64,000 bases of DNA, from assembly GCF_900070365.1 (NCBI RefSeq), contig NZ_LN850107.1, forward strand, positions 6,386,001 to 6,450,000, written 5' to 3'. The stretch comes from Alloactinosynnema sp. L-07. GTDB lineage: Bacteria > Actinomycetota > Actinomycetes > Mycobacteriales > Pseudonocardiaceae. The notes under the pieces were generated by a model. That model ran no database searches. It was not told where the DNA came from and saw only the letters and a program-made list of their open reading frames with translations. This document shows positions 8,064-18,711 of the stretch, piece after piece; positions within the stretch are counted from its first letter, which is position 1; each line of letters begins with the position of its first letter. Made by a program: the position numbers and the translations under genes.

Positions 8064-9092
8064 CTATTTGGCTGCCCCGTTGGGGATCATCGTCTTGACG
8101 TCCAGGTGTCCCTTGATGACCCCGAACTCCTCCATCAGGTTCGCCACCCGCTGGATGCGGTTGGGCTCCAGCGAGGTCGAGTACGTGGAGATGGTGACCA
8201 GCTGGGCGGTCTGCTGGTCGATCTTGGCGTACTTGACGAACATCGGCTCCATCTTGGAGCGGTCCGCGGCCTCGGAGTGCGCCTTGGCCAGCGCGCGCTG
8301 GAAGGCGGCGATGGTGTTCGGGCTGGTGGTGGCGAACTTGCCGTTGCCGCCGATGGCGACGTAGCCCGACATCGGGATCTCGGCGGTCGGGCCGGAGGCG
8401 CCGTCGAAGACCGGGACCGCGCCCAGCTTCTTCATCGAGTTGGTGACCCACGGCTCGACCATCACCGCGCCGTCGACGTCACCGCGCTCCAGGGCGCCCA
8501 TCATGTCCGGGAAGGGCATCTCGACCCACTGGACCTGGGAGTAGTCGACGCCCTGGTTCTTCATCACCGACATCGGCGCGAGGTCGGTGAAGCTGTTGCG
8601 CGCGGTGATGGCGATCTTCTTGCCGGGCGCGTCAGAGGGCTTGGTGAACTTGGTGGAGCCCTTCGGCGCCACGACCACGAGGTGACCCGGCTTGGCCGAC
8701 AGCGCGTCGGCGACGATCTTGAACTCGGCGACCTTCTTGCTCTGGGCCAGCAGCGGGGCCGGGTAGGAGGCGAAGGCGATGTCGACGTCGCCGTTGATGA
8801 CGCCGTTGATGCTGGCCGGGCCGGAGGCCATGACGACCGCCTCGACGTCGAGGCCCTGCTCCTTGAAGTAGCCCTGCTCGATGGCGCGGTAGAACGGCGC
8901 GACGTCGACGACGGGGAGCACGCCGACCTTGATCTTGGCCTTCTCCACCCCGCCGGTGCCGGAACCGCCTGCGGAGTTGGATCCCTCGTCGCCACCCAGC
9001 AGGGAGCAAGAGCTGGCGAGCAGCGCCACCGCGATGGCGGCGGCGGCGGGCCGCAGGCGGGCGATCCGCCTGGTGGTCACGCTTCGGAGCAT
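8064..9092 (-). CDS. ABC substrate-binding lipoprotein (SsuA/TauA/NrtA-like)
   Basis: The 342-aa protein has a lipoprotein signal: charged MLRSVTTRRIARLR, hydrophobic AIAVALLAS and lipobox LASSC, followed by a Gly/Ser-rich linker. The mature part is a two-lobed periplasmic-binding fold of the NMT1/SsuA class (VGVLPVVDVAPFYRAIEQGY; GDVDIAFASYPAPLLAQ; GDVDGAVMVEPW). The ATG at 9092 follows a good CGAGGAGAGG site. It is the first gene of the four-gene importer operon and would capture the ligand at the outer membrane face. The ligand is not determined. Confidence 0.92.
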   Translation of the reverse strand: MLRSVTTRRIARLRPAAAAIAVALLASSCSLLGGDEGSNSAGGSGTGGVEKAKIKVGVLPVVDVAPFYRAIEQGYFKEQGLDVEAVVMASGPASINGVINGDVDIAFASYPAPLLAQSKKVAEFKIVADALSAKPGHLVVVAPKGSTKFTKPSDAPGKKIAITARNSFTDLAPMSVMKNQGVDYSQVQWVEMPFPDMMGALERGDVDGAVMVEPWVTNSMKKLGAVPVFDGASGPTAEIPMSGYVAIGGNGKFATTSPNTIAAFQRALAKAHSEAADRSKMEPMFVKYAKIDQQTAQLVTISTYSTSLEPNRIQRVANLMEEFGVIKGHLDVKTMIPNGAAK

Positions 9093-9662
9093 TGGAGCCT
9101 CTCCTCGTAGGAGGTCGGATTTGGTCGAGGTGTTGCCCCCCTCGGACACCAGGGCACTCTAGAGACCGATCGAGCGGGTCACAATGAGTGCGCGCCAGAT
9201 GTCGCGGGGTGAACTCTCTCACTGAATGGCGTGAAGCTGTTGACCCAAGTGGACGAATTGCCCACACCCCCTGACCAGGGGTTAACGGTCTGTAGCCAGC
9301 GCCGCGTTGATTAGCCCCTATTTCCCCCACAAGGGTGAAGAGAGGGGTAGGAAAATGCACCACATCATCACGCTGACGGACTGTTGCGCTTGCTAAGTAC
9401 CTGGTATGGCATGTGATGATGCCCTGGAAGGGTTACGTCGGGACTGAGAGTTCGCTACCTTCTGTGTCCAACAGTGAGGCGTACGCTCATCCGAGCGGCG
9501 ACGAAGGCAGGCGTGATGTGTTCGTGAGTAACGCCGGACCCGGTGGGTCCGACATCTTGCGGCAAGCGCGGCTGCTTCCGGGACGTCCTTCACTGGGGTA
9601 GTTGTCCGTTCGAGCTAGCCGAGTAACGGGCTACTGGCTCAGATGCAAGGAGTGTGCAGGCA
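9093..9662. other. Long intergenic region between the importer and the conservon
   Basis: This 570-base divergent region must hold the promoters of the importer operon (left) and the conservon operon (right). Visible items are TTGACC at 9240, a possible -35 element, a short ORF with a good ribosome site at 9355-9396 on the plus strand, and a GGACCC-GGT-GGGTCC inverted repeat at 9538-9552. No larger gene, tRNA or rho-independent terminator was recognised. Confidence 0.5.
9355..9396 (+). CDS. Possible 13-residue cysteine-containing leader peptide
   Basis: An ATG at 9355 opens a 14-codon frame encoding MHHIITLTDCCAC and a TAA stop. It is preceded by GAGAGGGG about 7 bases upstream, a strong ribosome-binding site. 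Known actinobacterial cysteine-rich leader peptides act as attenuators for sulfur-metabolism operons. Here, however, the next gene on the same strand is the conservon sensor about 270 bases downstream, while the sulfonate-type importer is on the other strand. No terminator hairpin was seen after it. It may be chance. Confidence 0.3.
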   Translation: MHHIITLTDCCAC

Positions 9663-12650
9663 GTGCCCGATCACACCGCGGGGGTCGACCTCGATCCCGG
9701 GAAAGTCGGTGGCGCCGTGTCCGGGCGCGACTCGGCGCGGCCATTCGCCTCCCGTCAGACCAGCCGTAAGATCGTCGAGGGCGGATCCCGCTGGCGCCTG
9801 CGCAACTGGCGCCTGCGCACCAAGCTGATCGCCGTCCTCACCGTCCCCGTCATCACCGCCGTCGCCCTCGGCGCCCTGCGCGCGCAGAACGAACTCGACC
9901 GCGCCAACGGGTTCGACGAGGCCGCCAACGACGTCAGCGCCACCCTCGACGTGGTCGCGCTGGTCCACGAGCTGCAGAACGAGCGCAACCTGGTCGTGTC
10001 CTACGTCGCGAGCAAGCGCTCCGACTCGAACGCCGTGAGCGCCATCCAGGGCCAGTTCCAGAAGACCAACGCGGGCCTGACCCGGCTCTCCCAGGCGGTC
10101 AAGGCCGTCGAGGTCGGCGACCCCGACGCAGACCTGCTCGCCCCGCTGGCCAACCGCCTCGCCGCGGTGGAGGCGATCCGCACCGCGGCGATGAGCTCGG
10201 AGTACCCCGACGTCGGTGTCTACGGCGCCTACACCTCGCTGCTGGAGGCCGTGCTCGGCGCGGGCGCCGAGTTCACCGCCACCCTCGGCGACCCGGAGAT
10301 CAACCGCCTGGCCAGCGCCACGCTCAGCGTCGTGGAGGGCAAGGAGTTCCTCGGCCGCCAGAACGCGATCCTGATGATCGCCGCGACCAGGGGCAACTTC
10401 CCGTCCGGGATGCTGGAGCAGGCGCGCGGTGCCGAGGCCGCCTACCTGTCGACCGTGGCGAACTTCCGCGCCAACGCCCAGCCCAGCGAGGCGCAGTTCT
10501 ACTCCGACACCTTCTCCGGTGCCGAGGTCGACCACCGCGAGAGCATCAAGCAGCTCGCGTTCTTCCACGCCATGACCGGTGCCCCGCTTGGCATCTCGAT
10601 CGACGCGCTGCGGGAGGACGCCCGAGCGACCTCCGAGGCGCTGCGCAAGGTCGAGACCTCGCTGCTGAACAAGCTGCGGTCCAAGGCACTCGCCGCGGCC
10701 GACGCGGCCAAGAAGGACGCCTGGCGCGACGCGGCGATCATCCTGGCCGCGGTCCTGCTGGCCCTGGTCATCACCCTGGTCGTGGCCCGGTCGCTGCTGG
10801 TCCCGCTGCGCGTGCTGCGCCGCGACGCTCTCGACGTGGCCAACCGGCGCCTGCCGGAGACCGTCCAGCGCATCCTCGCCGACCCGGACCCGGTCGAGGC
10901 GTCGAAGAACGCCGTGGAGCCGGTGCCCGTGTTCACCCGCGAGGAGACCGGCCAGCTGGCCCGCTCCTTCGACGCGGTGCACGACCAGGCGGTCCGGATG
11001 GCCACCGAGCAGGCGCTGCTGCGCGACAACATCAACTCGATCTTCGTCAACCTCTCCCGCCGGTCCCAGACCCTGGTCGAGCGCCAGCTGTCGCTGATCG
11101 ACCGGCTGGAGCAGGACGAGCAGGACCCCGACCAGCTCGCCAGCCTCTTCGAGCTCGACCACCTCGCCACCCGGATGCGGCGCAACTCCGAGTCGCTGCT
11201 GGTGCTCTCCGGCTCCGGCCTGAGCCGCCAGCTCAGCCGCCCGGTGCCCGCCGCCGAGGTCGTCGGCGCCGCGGTGTCCGAGGTCGAGCAGTACGCGCGC
11301 ATCGAGGTGCTCTCCGCGCCCGACATCGCCGTGCAGGGCCGGGCGGTCTCCGACCTGGTCCACCTGATCGCGGAACTGCTGGACAACGCGACCTCGTTCT
11401 CCGAGCCGGAGAAGAAGGTCTACGTCCGCATGGCCGTGACCAGGAAGAAGGAACTGGCGATCCAGATCACCGACGCCGGTGTCGGTATGAACGAGGACGA
11501 GATCGAGAGCGCCAACGCCCGCCTCGCCGACCCGCCGGACCTCGACGTCGCGGTGACCAGGCGAATGGGTCTGTACGTGGTCGCCCGGCTGGCCAAGCGG
11601 CACGACATCATCGTGCGGCTGCGCGACAACGAGGACATCGAGGGCGGCCTCATCGCCCGGATCACCGTCCCCGCCGGGCTGGTCCACGGCTCGGGAGCGC
11701 CCGCGCAGACCAACAACATCCTCACGCCGATCAACAGCACCCCGTCCCTAGGCCTCGGTCCCGCCGTCGGCGACACCGCGGCCAAGGCCAGCGGCATCGC
11801 GGGCGCCTTCACCGGCAGCATGCCGCGGCTGCGCACCGACGGCGGCGTGGTGTCGGAGTCGCCGGTGGAGCGCTCGGCCGAGCAGGTCAGCGGCTACCCG
11901 GCGTTCCAGGCCCACGCGGAGATCGACGACACCGGCGGCTGGGGTCCCCCCGCCTCCCGGGAGGAGATCGACTCCGCGCTCAACGGGCACCTCAGCGACG
12001 AGACCGTCGCGCTGTTCGGCGCCCCGCTGCCGGAGCGGTCGTACGAGGAATACACCCACGACTACAACAACGGCGCCAGCCAGGTCTCGCCGCCCACCGC
12101 GGCCGAGCGGACCTCCGGCGGCGACGCCCCCACCGAACGGCTGCCGATCTACGAGGCGGTGCTCTCCCAGTGGTTCGAGGCTGGCGACACCGGCTCCACA
12201 CCGGCGGCTAACGGCACCGTCAACGGTGCCGAAGTGGACCTTCCTGAACCACAGGAGGTTCACGAGGAGTCAGCCGAGGCCGACGAGCCGCCAGCGGCCG
12301 TCGAGCCCGAGCCACAGCCCGTGGCCGACCCCTGGGTCTCCCCGGGTGACGACGGGTGGCAGCGGGCGCGTGCACTGCTTGATCACACGGCTGACACGAT
12401 GACCACCGCCGGACTGCCCAAGCGGGTCCCCAAGGCCCACCTGGTCCCCGGTTCGGCGGCCCCCAGGGAGGAGACCACGGGCGAGCAGCCCGCGGTGCCT
12501 CCGCTGCCTCCCCGCACGGCGGACGCGATCCGCGGCCGCATGTCCAGCTTCCAGCAAGGGGTCCGCCGGGGCAGACATGCCTTGGTTGACGCCTACCCTG
12601 GTGACCAGACCGGTTCAGACCAGAGCCGCCAAGACGAGGAGCAGGAGTGA
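9663..12650 (+). CDS. cvnA: Conservon sensor: nitrate-sensor-like membrane histidine kinase (CvnA type)
   Basis: The 995-aa protein has a first transmembrane helix ([18 protein letters not shown], about residues 55-72), a large extracytoplasmic NIT-like sensor region with [16 protein letters not shown], a second helix ([19 protein letters not shown]), a HAMP-like linker, and a HATPase_c domain ([40 protein letters not shown]). The phosphoacceptor histidine region is degenerate, as in conservons. A long acidic/proline-rich tail follows. Two GTGs are possible: 9654 lies almost on the AAGGAG site, so 9663 (10-base spacing) is chosen. Its stop overlaps the next start (GTGA). It is the membrane sensor of a G-protein-like CvnABCD complex. 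Confidence 0.93.
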   Translation: MPDHTAGVDLDPGKVGGAVSGRDSARPFASRQTSRKIVEGGSRWRLRNWRLRTKLIAVLTVPVITAVALGALRAQNELDRANGFDEAANDVSATLDVVALVHELQNERNLVVSYVASKRSDSNAVSAIQGQFQKTNAGLTRLSQAVKAVEVGDPDADLLAPLANRLAAVEAIRTAAMSSEYPDVGVYGAYTSLLEAVLGAGAEFTATLGDPEINRLASATLSVVEGKEFLGRQNAILMIAATRGNFPSGMLEQARGAEAAYLSTVANFRANAQPSEAQFYSDTFSGAEVDHRESIKQLAFFHAMTGAPLGISIDALREDARATSEALRKVETSLLNKLRSKALAAADAAKKDAWRDAAIILAAVLLALVITLVVARSLLVPLRVLRRDALDVANRRLPETVQRILADPDPVEASKNAVEPVPVFTREETGQLARSFDAVHDQAVRMATEQALLRDNINSIFVNLSRRSQTLVERQLSLIDRLEQDEQDPDQLASLFELDHLATRMRRNSESLLVLSGSGLSRQLSRPVPAAEVVGAAVSEVEQYARIEVLSAPDIAVQGRAVSDLVHLIAELLDNATSFSEPEKKVYVRMAVTRKKELAIQITDAGVGMNEDEIESANARLADPPDLDVAVTRRMGLYVVARLAKRHDIIVRLRDNEDIEGGLIARITVPAGLVHGSGAPAQTNNILTPINSTPSLGLGPAVGDTAAKASGIAGAFTGSMPRLRTDGGVVSESPVERSAEQVSGYPAFQAHAEIDDTGGWGPPASREEIDSALNGHLSDETVALFGAPLPERSYEEYTHDYNNGASQVSPPTAAERTSGGDAPTERLPIYEAVLSQWFEAGDTGSTPAANGTVNGAEVDLPEPQEVHEESAEADEPPAAVEPEPQPVADPWVSPGDDGWQRARALLDHTADTMTTAGLPKRVPKAHLVPGSAAPREETTGEQPAVPPLPPRTADAIRGRMSSFQQGVRRGRHALVDAYPGDQTGSDQSRQDEEQE

Positions 12651-13072
12651 CGACCGCGTCAGTACAGCAGCCCGGCAGCTTCGGGTGGCTCATCACCGAT
12701 TTCGTCCGCCAGGTCCCCGGCGTCGCCCACGCCGTGGTGGTCTCCGCCGACGGGCTGCTGCTCGCCGGGTCGCAGGGGCTTCCCCGCGACCGCGCCGAGC
12801 AGCTCTCTGCCGTGGCCTCCGGCCTCGTCAGTCTCACCGCGGGTGCCGCCCGGTGCTTCGAGGCGGGCACGGTCAACCAGACCGTGGTCGAGATGGACCG
12901 GGGCTACCTGTTCCTGATGTCGATCTCGGACGGCTCGTGCCTGGCGGTCCTGGCCGCCCCGAACTGTGACATCGGTCTCGTCGCCTACGAGATGACCCTC
13001 CTGGTCGAGCGAGTCGGCCAGCAGATGACGCCCGAGCTGCGCGCGCAGCTTCAGGGCACTCAACGCAGGTAG
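12647..13072 (+). CDS. cvnB: Roadblock/LC7-domain protein (CvnB type)
   Basis: The 141-aa protein is essentially a single Roadblock/LC7 fold: [23 protein letters not shown], then [19 protein letters not shown] and [24 protein letters not shown]. In conservons this subunit is a small regulatory partner, MglB-like, of the CvnD GTPase. The GTG start at 12647 overlaps the stop of cvnA (GTGA), giving translational coupling, and it is followed 24 bases later by the DUF742 gene. The length is normal for the family. Confidence 0.93.
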   Translation: MTTASVQQPGSFGWLITDFVRQVPGVAHAVVVSADGLLLAGSQGLPRDRAEQLSAVASGLVSLTAGAARCFEAGTVNQTVVEMDRGYLFLMSISDGSCLAVLAAPNCDIGLVAYEMTLLVERVGQQMTPELRAQLQGTQRR

Positions 13073-13096
13073 TCGAGACGGCGGGGTGAGCGCGAG

Positions 13097-13801
13097 ATGA
13101 GCACAGGTCGTCGAGCCACGGGCAGGCGAACCGAGGACGACTTCTCCTATCGGGATTTGTTCGACTCGGACGCCTCCTTCGGCGAGCCTGGTCTCGACGA
13201 GCCCCACGAACAATCAGTGGACAAGCCCGAGCGGAGGCGGACGGAGATGTCTGAGCGCGGTTGGGAGGATCTTCCCGAGCACGCCATCGGCGACGCGCCG
13301 AACCGGTTCGACATCGATGGGTTCCGGGCCCGGCTGTTCGGTGGGCCGAGCGCGACGCTCTACGGCGACTCGGGGATCCCGGCCCAGTCCGACTGGGACA
13401 GCAAGGAGATCCCCGCCGTCCCGGAATTCGACCCAGAGCCGGAGCCGGAACCGGTCCAGGAGACCGGGTCGCTGGTCCGCCCGTACACCAAGACAGGCGG
13501 CCGCACCCGCTCCGACTACGATCTAGCGATCGAGGCCCTGGTCTCGACCAGCGACCGCGGTCGGGTCCCCGACGCCGCTGTGCGGCCGGAGCACCGGTCC
13601 ATCTGCGGCCTGTGCCTCGACACCCGCTCCGTGGCCGAGGTGGCCGCGCACTTGCGGCTGCCGCTGGGCGTCGCCAGGGTCCTGATCGGTGACATGGCAG
13701 GAATGGGCCTGGTCTCGATCCACCAGAGCGGCATGGTCGTGGGCGACCGGCCGTCGATCGAATTCATGGAAAGGGTGCTCAGTGGGCTCCGCAGGCTCTA
13801 G
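13097..13801 (+). CDS. cvnC: DUF742 protein (CvnC type) with acidic N-terminal extension
   Basis: The C-terminal 120 residues are a typical DUF742 domain: SLVRPYTKTGGRTRSDYDLA, then HRSICGLC, SVAEVAAHLRLPLGVARVLI, a winged-helix-like helix pair, and GDRPSIEFMERVLSGLR at the end. The first ~115 residues are acidic, variable and probably disordered, making this 234-aa version longer than the usual 120-150 aa. The ATG at 13097 follows GTGAGCGCGAG. The 3' end overlaps cvnD by 20 bases. It is the third conservon subunit; a putative DNA-binding role is inferred only from the wing-like fold. Confidence 0.92.
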   Translation: MSTGRRATGRRTEDDFSYRDLFDSDASFGEPGLDEPHEQSVDKPERRRTEMSERGWEDLPEHAIGDAPNRFDIDGFRARLFGGPSATLYGDSGIPAQSDWDSKEIPAVPEFDPEPEPEPVQETGSLVRPYTKTGGRTRSDYDLAIEALVSTSDRGRVPDAAVRPEHRSICGLCLDTRSVAEVAAHLRLPLGVARVLIGDMAGMGLVSIHQSGMVVGDRPSIEFMERVLSGLRRL

Positions 13802-14387
13802 TCCTCTCAGCGCGCGTGGCGCGGCTCCGCAGCCGACCACCTCGGCCAAGATCGTGGTCGCGGGCGGCTTCGGGGTGGGTAAGACGACCCTGGTCGGCTC
13901 GGTCTCGGAGATCGTGCCGCTGACCACCGAGGCCGTCATGACCGAGGCCAGCGTCGACGTCGACGACGTCTCGGCGACCCCCAACAAGACCACCACGACC
14001 GTGGCCATGGACTTCGGCCGCGTGTCCCTGGACTCCGACCTGATCCTGTACCTGTTCGGCACGCCGGGTCAGCACCGTTTCTGGTTCATGTGGGACGACC
14101 TGGTCCGCGGCGCCATCGGCGCGATCGTGCTGGTCGACACCCGCAGGCTGGCCGACGCGTTCGCCTCGATCGACTTCTTCGAGGACCGCGGCCTGCCGTA
14201 TGTCATCGCGCTGAACTGCTTCGACCGGGTGCTCCACCACCGCATCGACGACGTTCGCGACGCGCTGACGGTCGAGCCGTCGGTGCCGATCGTGACCACC
14301 GACGCGCGCGATCGCGACTCCACCAAGGAGACGCTGATCACACTGGTGCAGCACGCCATGCAGCAGCGGATGTCCCGGGCCGTCTGA
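13782..14387 (+). CDS. cvnD: Conservon small GTPase (CvnD type)
   Basis: The 201-aa product is a Ras-like/MglA-like GTPase. G1 is GGFGVGKTT. G2 is a conserved threonine run near NKTTTTVAMDFG. The G3 box is GTPGQHRF instead of DTAGQ, typical of CvnD. The G4 position is LNCFD instead of NKxD, also usual in this family. The start is the GTG at 13782 inside the end of cvnC, after GGAAAGGG. It would bind GTP and cycle with CvnB/CvnA at the membrane. It completes the four-gene operon. Confidence 0.94.
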   Translation: MGSAGSSPLSARGAAPQPTTSAKIVVAGGFGVGKTTLVGSVSEIVPLTTEAVMTEASVDVDDVSATPNKTTTTVAMDFGRVSLDSDLILYLFGTPGQHRFWFMWDDLVRGAIGAIVLVDTRRLADAFASIDFFEDRGLPYVIALNCFDRVLHHRIDDVRDALTVEPSVPIVTTDARDRDSTKETLITLVQHAMQQRMSRAV

Positions 14388-14489
14388 CGCTTGGCGGCGT
14401 TAGTTCTGTTGTCACCCCTTTGGGGGTCAGCACACAGCGCGACTACCTGCCAACATTGAGTGCTCAGCACACGAAATGGAGGCGGAACC

Positions 14490-14585
14490 ATGTTGAGGGT
14501 GCTGCGGAAGTTGCGCGCGATGGCTTGCGGGTGCTGCTCGAAGTGCACCGGAAGCGGCTGCGGCTGTTGTTCTGGCTGCTCCTGA
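14490..14585 (+). CDS. 31-residue cysteine-rich micropeptide with duplicated CGCCSxC motif
   Basis: An ATG at 14490 is preceded by GGAGG with an ideal 7-base spacer. The 31-codon frame has a basic N terminus (MLRVLRKLRAMA), then CGCCSKC, the linker TGSG, CGCCSGC and a final S before TGA. Eight cysteines lie in 18 residues and the motif is internally duplicated, as expected for a metal-binding or redox micropeptide rather than a random frame. It lies 102 bases after cvnD on the same strand, just before a convergent terminator. The direct repeat TCAGCACAC occurs twice upstream (14427 and 14464). I do not recognise the family; metallothionein-like, thiol buffer or modified-peptide precursor are all possible. 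Confidence 0.6.
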   Translation: MLRVLRKLRAMACGCCSKCTGSGCGCCSGCS

Positions 14586-14654
14586 GCGAACACGGTGGAG
14601 CACACCGAGTGGGTCAGCGCCGCTGTGCGCGACGCACTCGGTGTCACCGACCTT

Positions 14655-14671
14655 GGGCCTGTTTCAGGCCC
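14655..14671 (+). terminator. Small rho-independent-like hairpin after the micropeptide gene
   Basis: GGGCCTG-TTT-CAGGCCC forms a perfect 7-bp stem, followed by TAAT on the plus strand. It lies between the plus-strand conservon/micropeptide unit and the convergent helicase-partner gene, whose stop codon it abuts, so it may serve both directions. Confidence 0.5.
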
Positions 14672-16890
14672 TAATCCTCGACCAATGCCGCGGTGTTGAT
14701 GCGGTGGATCGGGAGGCGGTGCAGGTCGGTGCCCGTCGGGTCGTGGCCCTCCACGACGCCGCCGCCCATCCGCAGCGGCTTGAGCACTCGCTGAGTGGCG
14801 ACGCCGTGCGCGTCCACCAGGCCCACCCACACCGACCGGCCCGTCTCGATGGCCTCCTTGAGCAGGTCCATCACCTCGGCCAGGTTCGCCCCGGTCGGTG
14901 AGACCGGTCGGGACCGGCGCGACTCGGCGGCGCGGTCGCCCGCGCGCATGGTGTGGACGATGTCGGCGAGTTGATCCGGATCGGCGGCCCGCACGCCGAT
15001 CGGCCTGCGAGCGGCCCGCGTCGGGGTCTCGACGCGACGGCCGGACGGGCGCAGGTCGACCACCTGGCCGTCGGTTCCCTCCGCCGCCGGGGCGAAGCCC
15101 GCCGCGCGGAGTTCGTCCAGCACTTCCAGCAGCGGCAGCGGGCTGATCAGCACCGTCGGGGCGATCTTGCGCAGGCGCAGTGACGCGGCGGCCGGGTGCG
15201 CGGCCACCTCGGCGATCAGCGCGGGATCGTCGCAGCGCAGGAACGAGGTGGTCGACCCGCCGCGGAGCCTGCCGTGGCGGCGGGCGACGTCGTCGATCAG
15301 GTACGTGAGGGACTGGGGGATCGGCGTGCGGGACCGCACGCGGAACAGTTCGTGCAGGTCACCGGCGGTGCGTCCGACGTCGAGGGCGCGGCGGATCGAG
15401 GTCTCCGACACCCGGTAGACCGTCGCGCTGCCCGCGGACTCCACGTCGGCGACCTCGGCGATCTGACCGGCAAGGTGCGGCTCCAGCGGGCCCGGCGCGA
15501 CCACCGTCAGGTCGGCCTGGACCAGCACGTGGTCGACCGGGTCGGGCATCGCCTCGGCCATCCGCTTGGCGGCCGCGGCGGCCCCCTCGTCCAGCAGGGC
15601 CCGGCCCGGTCCGCTGAGCGCGCCGAGGGCGAGGATGCCCAGCGACGTCGCCTCCGCCATGGCCCAGCGGACGATCTCGTCGCGCAGCCGCCCGCCGCGG
15701 CGGGGCGCCCGCCAGGCCAGCAGGGCGGCCAGTTCGTCGGCCGAGGCGACCGCGGTCCCTGGCTTGAGGTCGGCAGGCACCGCGAGGACCCTGGCCCGCT
15801 CCAGCGGCGCGACCGGGCGGCGCAGGTCGTCCGACAGCGGGGCGAGCAGCTTGTCCTTGGCGTCGCGCAGGCCCGCGAGACCGGGCAGCCGGGGCAGGTC
15901 GAGCCAGGCCGCGGCCAGGGTGGCCCAGCGGTTGGCCGGGGACGCCGACAACCAGACGTCGGCGTGGTTGGTCGGCACCCACTCGCCCGCGTCGCTCTCG
16001 GCGACCAGACTCGCGCCGAAAGCCAGTTCGACGAGCACGGTGGCCTGGCGGTCGGTGATGTCGGCGGCCTTGGCGATCTTGCGCAGGTCACGCACGCCCA
16101 AGCCGCCGGACTTCAGCGTCGGCGGCGGGTCGTCGGACCACAGGCGCAGCAGGGTCTCCATGTGCCGCAGCACTTCCAGCGTCTCGCCCGCCGCCGTCGC
16201 GTCCACAGTAGACACTTTGTGGACGGTCGTGCGCATGGACGGCTCGACCAGGCCGGGCCGCAGGGCCAGGCCGATCTCGCGCGGCAACTCGACGGTGTCC
16301 GCGTCGACCCGCAGCAGCAGGCCGCGCGCGAGCAGGCGCTGGACCGGGGTGCGGGCCTGCTCCAGCGGCAGCACCTGCGCGGCGTCCTTGGTCCGGCCGA
16401 CCGGCTGGCCGTGGGCCAGGGTGGTCAGCACCTTGCGCTCGTCGTCGCCGATCTCGGCGAGCAGGGCGGGCACGTCGGCGTCGACCAGGCCGGGCGCGGA
16501 CCGGCCCAGCCCCGCCGGGAACAGCCCGCCTGCCTCCCGGGCGGCGGGCACCAGGCTGATCGCGTCGTCGTCGCCCCAGGCCAGCAGCAGCCCGCGCAGC
16601 GTGTCGACGGCCTGGTCCACGCGCCCGTCGAGATCCACCACGCCCAGCGGCACGGGGGCGCGGTCGGCCCCGGCGGTCAGCAGCGCGTCGAGGACGGCCA
16701 GGGTGAAGGTGTCGAGCCCCTCGGCCGCCCGCGCGACCGACGCCCTGGTCGCGGCCCTGGTGGCGAGCACGGCGGTGTCCGATGGCCGGGGCGTGGCCAG
16801 GTCCGGCCGGGCCCGCAGCATCGCGACCAGCGCCTCGTCGTCCCGGGCGCGCAGCCAATCGGTGAGCGTGGTGCTGGACACCCTGACCAC
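14671..16890 (-). CDS. Helicase C-terminal/winged-helix domain protein (XPB partner, Rv0862c type)
   Basis: The 739-aa protein lacks the Walker A and DEAD-box motifs. It consists of repeated winged-helix-like segments (for example DERKVLTTLAHGQPVGRTKDAAQV) and a C-terminal 'helicase_C_3'-type region ending with VWVGLVDAHGVATQRVLKPLRMGGGVVEGHD, which resembles a WYL-like beta barrel. In mycobacteria the equivalent gene is adjacent to the XPB helicase, suggesting a shared repair role, but no activity is established from sequence. The GTG at 16890 is used; another GTG at 16881 is possible. The gene diverges from the short conserved gene at 16962. Confidence 0.85.
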   Translation of the reverse strand: MVRVSSTTLTDWLRARDDEALVAMLRARPDLATPRPSDTAVLATRAATRASVARAAEGLDTFTLAVLDALLTAGADRAPVPLGVVDLDGRVDQAVDTLRGLLLAWGDDDAISLVPAAREAGGLFPAGLGRSAPGLVDADVPALLAEIGDDERKVLTTLAHGQPVGRTKDAAQVLPLEQARTPVQRLLARGLLLRVDADTVELPREIGLALRPGLVEPSMRTTVHKVSTVDATAAGETLEVLRHMETLLRLWSDDPPPTLKSGGLGVRDLRKIAKAADITDRQATVLVELAFGASLVAESDAGEWVPTNHADVWLSASPANRWATLAAAWLDLPRLPGLAGLRDAKDKLLAPLSDDLRRPVAPLERARVLAVPADLKPGTAVASADELAALLAWRAPRRGGRLRDEIVRWAMAEATSLGILALGALSGPGRALLDEGAAAAAKRMAEAMPDPVDHVLVQADLTVVAPGPLEPHLAGQIAEVADVESAGSATVYRVSETSIRRALDVGRTAGDLHELFRVRSRTPIPQSLTYLIDDVARRHGRLRGGSTTSFLRCDDPALIAEVAAHPAAASLRLRKIAPTVLISPLPLLEVLDELRAAGFAPAAEGTDGQVVDLRPSGRRVETPTRAARRPIGVRAADPDQLADIVHTMRAGDRAAESRRSRPVSPTGANLAEVMDLLKEAIETGRSVWVGLVDAHGVATQRVLKPLRMGGGVVEGHDPTGTDLHRLPIHRINTAALVED

Positions 16891-16961
16891 GGTATACGGC
16901 CACCTGTTCCGGTAATCTCCGTACTCGCGAAAGCCGTTCGCGCCTGACCCGAGGAGGACCC

Positions 16962-17150
16962 GTGGCGAAGGCCGCCAAGAGCCACCGTGTCGACCCCACC
17001 TGGGCGGGTGACGACGACCATGGTTCGCACCCGGTCTCCGAGCTGACCTCGGACCGCCAGGGCGCGCTCTCGCCGTACGGCGACGTCACCTTCCCGCTGG
17101 AGGGCGTGCCGTACATCCACCCGGTCACGGAGATCAACAAAACCCGATAG
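16962..17150 (+). CDS. Short conserved actinobacterial protein (Rv0863-like)
   Basis: The 62-aa polar protein (MAKAAKSHRVDPTWAGDDDH at its start) has no transmembrane or catalytic motif. The GTG at 16962 follows an excellent GAGGAGGACCC site. It sits exactly where Rv0863 lies in M. tuberculosis, between the helicase-partner gene and moaC, and shares its divergent arrangement. The length and the VDPTWAGDDDHGSHPVSEL stretch suggest a conserved small protein of unknown role. The 70-base divergent promoter region upstream is shared with the helicase-partner gene. Confidence 0.75.
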   Translation: MAKAAKSHRVDPTWAGDDDHGSHPVSELTSDRQGALSPYGDVTFPLEGVPYIHPVTEINKTR

Positions 17151-17194
17151 CCCGGACTTGGCGTGTGTTGAGCGCCTCATGGGACGCCGATTGC

Positions 17195-17206
17195 TACCGA
17201 TCGGTA
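17195..17206. promoter_or_regulatory. Perfect 12-bp palindrome upstream of malic enzyme
   Basis: TACCGATCGGTA is a perfect inverted repeat 76 bases upstream of the malic enzyme start, within the only non-coding stretch available for its promoter. It could be a repressor operator, but no cognate regulator gene is adjacent. Confidence 0.35.
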
Positions 17207-17281
17207 TACGCGCTGTGATCGTTTGATTCCAGCTAGGCTCGGCGTATTCCAGAGTAGACAGCGCTGTCCCAGGAGCCCCGC

Positions 17282-18676
<1,395 letters not shown>

Positions 18677-18711
18677 CGGCCGACTGGCGCGATAGGAATA
18701 GCATCGGTGGC

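Noticed and set aside
9654..12650. Antisense open frame of nearly 700 codons opposite cvnA
   Set aside because: This is a typical shadow frame of a high-GC gene, rich in Gly/His/Val/Asp with no domain; cvnA explains the region.
14595..14696. A 33-residue frame starting MEHTEWVSAAVRDALGV after the micropeptide gene
   Set aside because: It has no ribosome-binding site, runs through the terminator hairpin and overlaps the end of the convergent helicase-partner gene.
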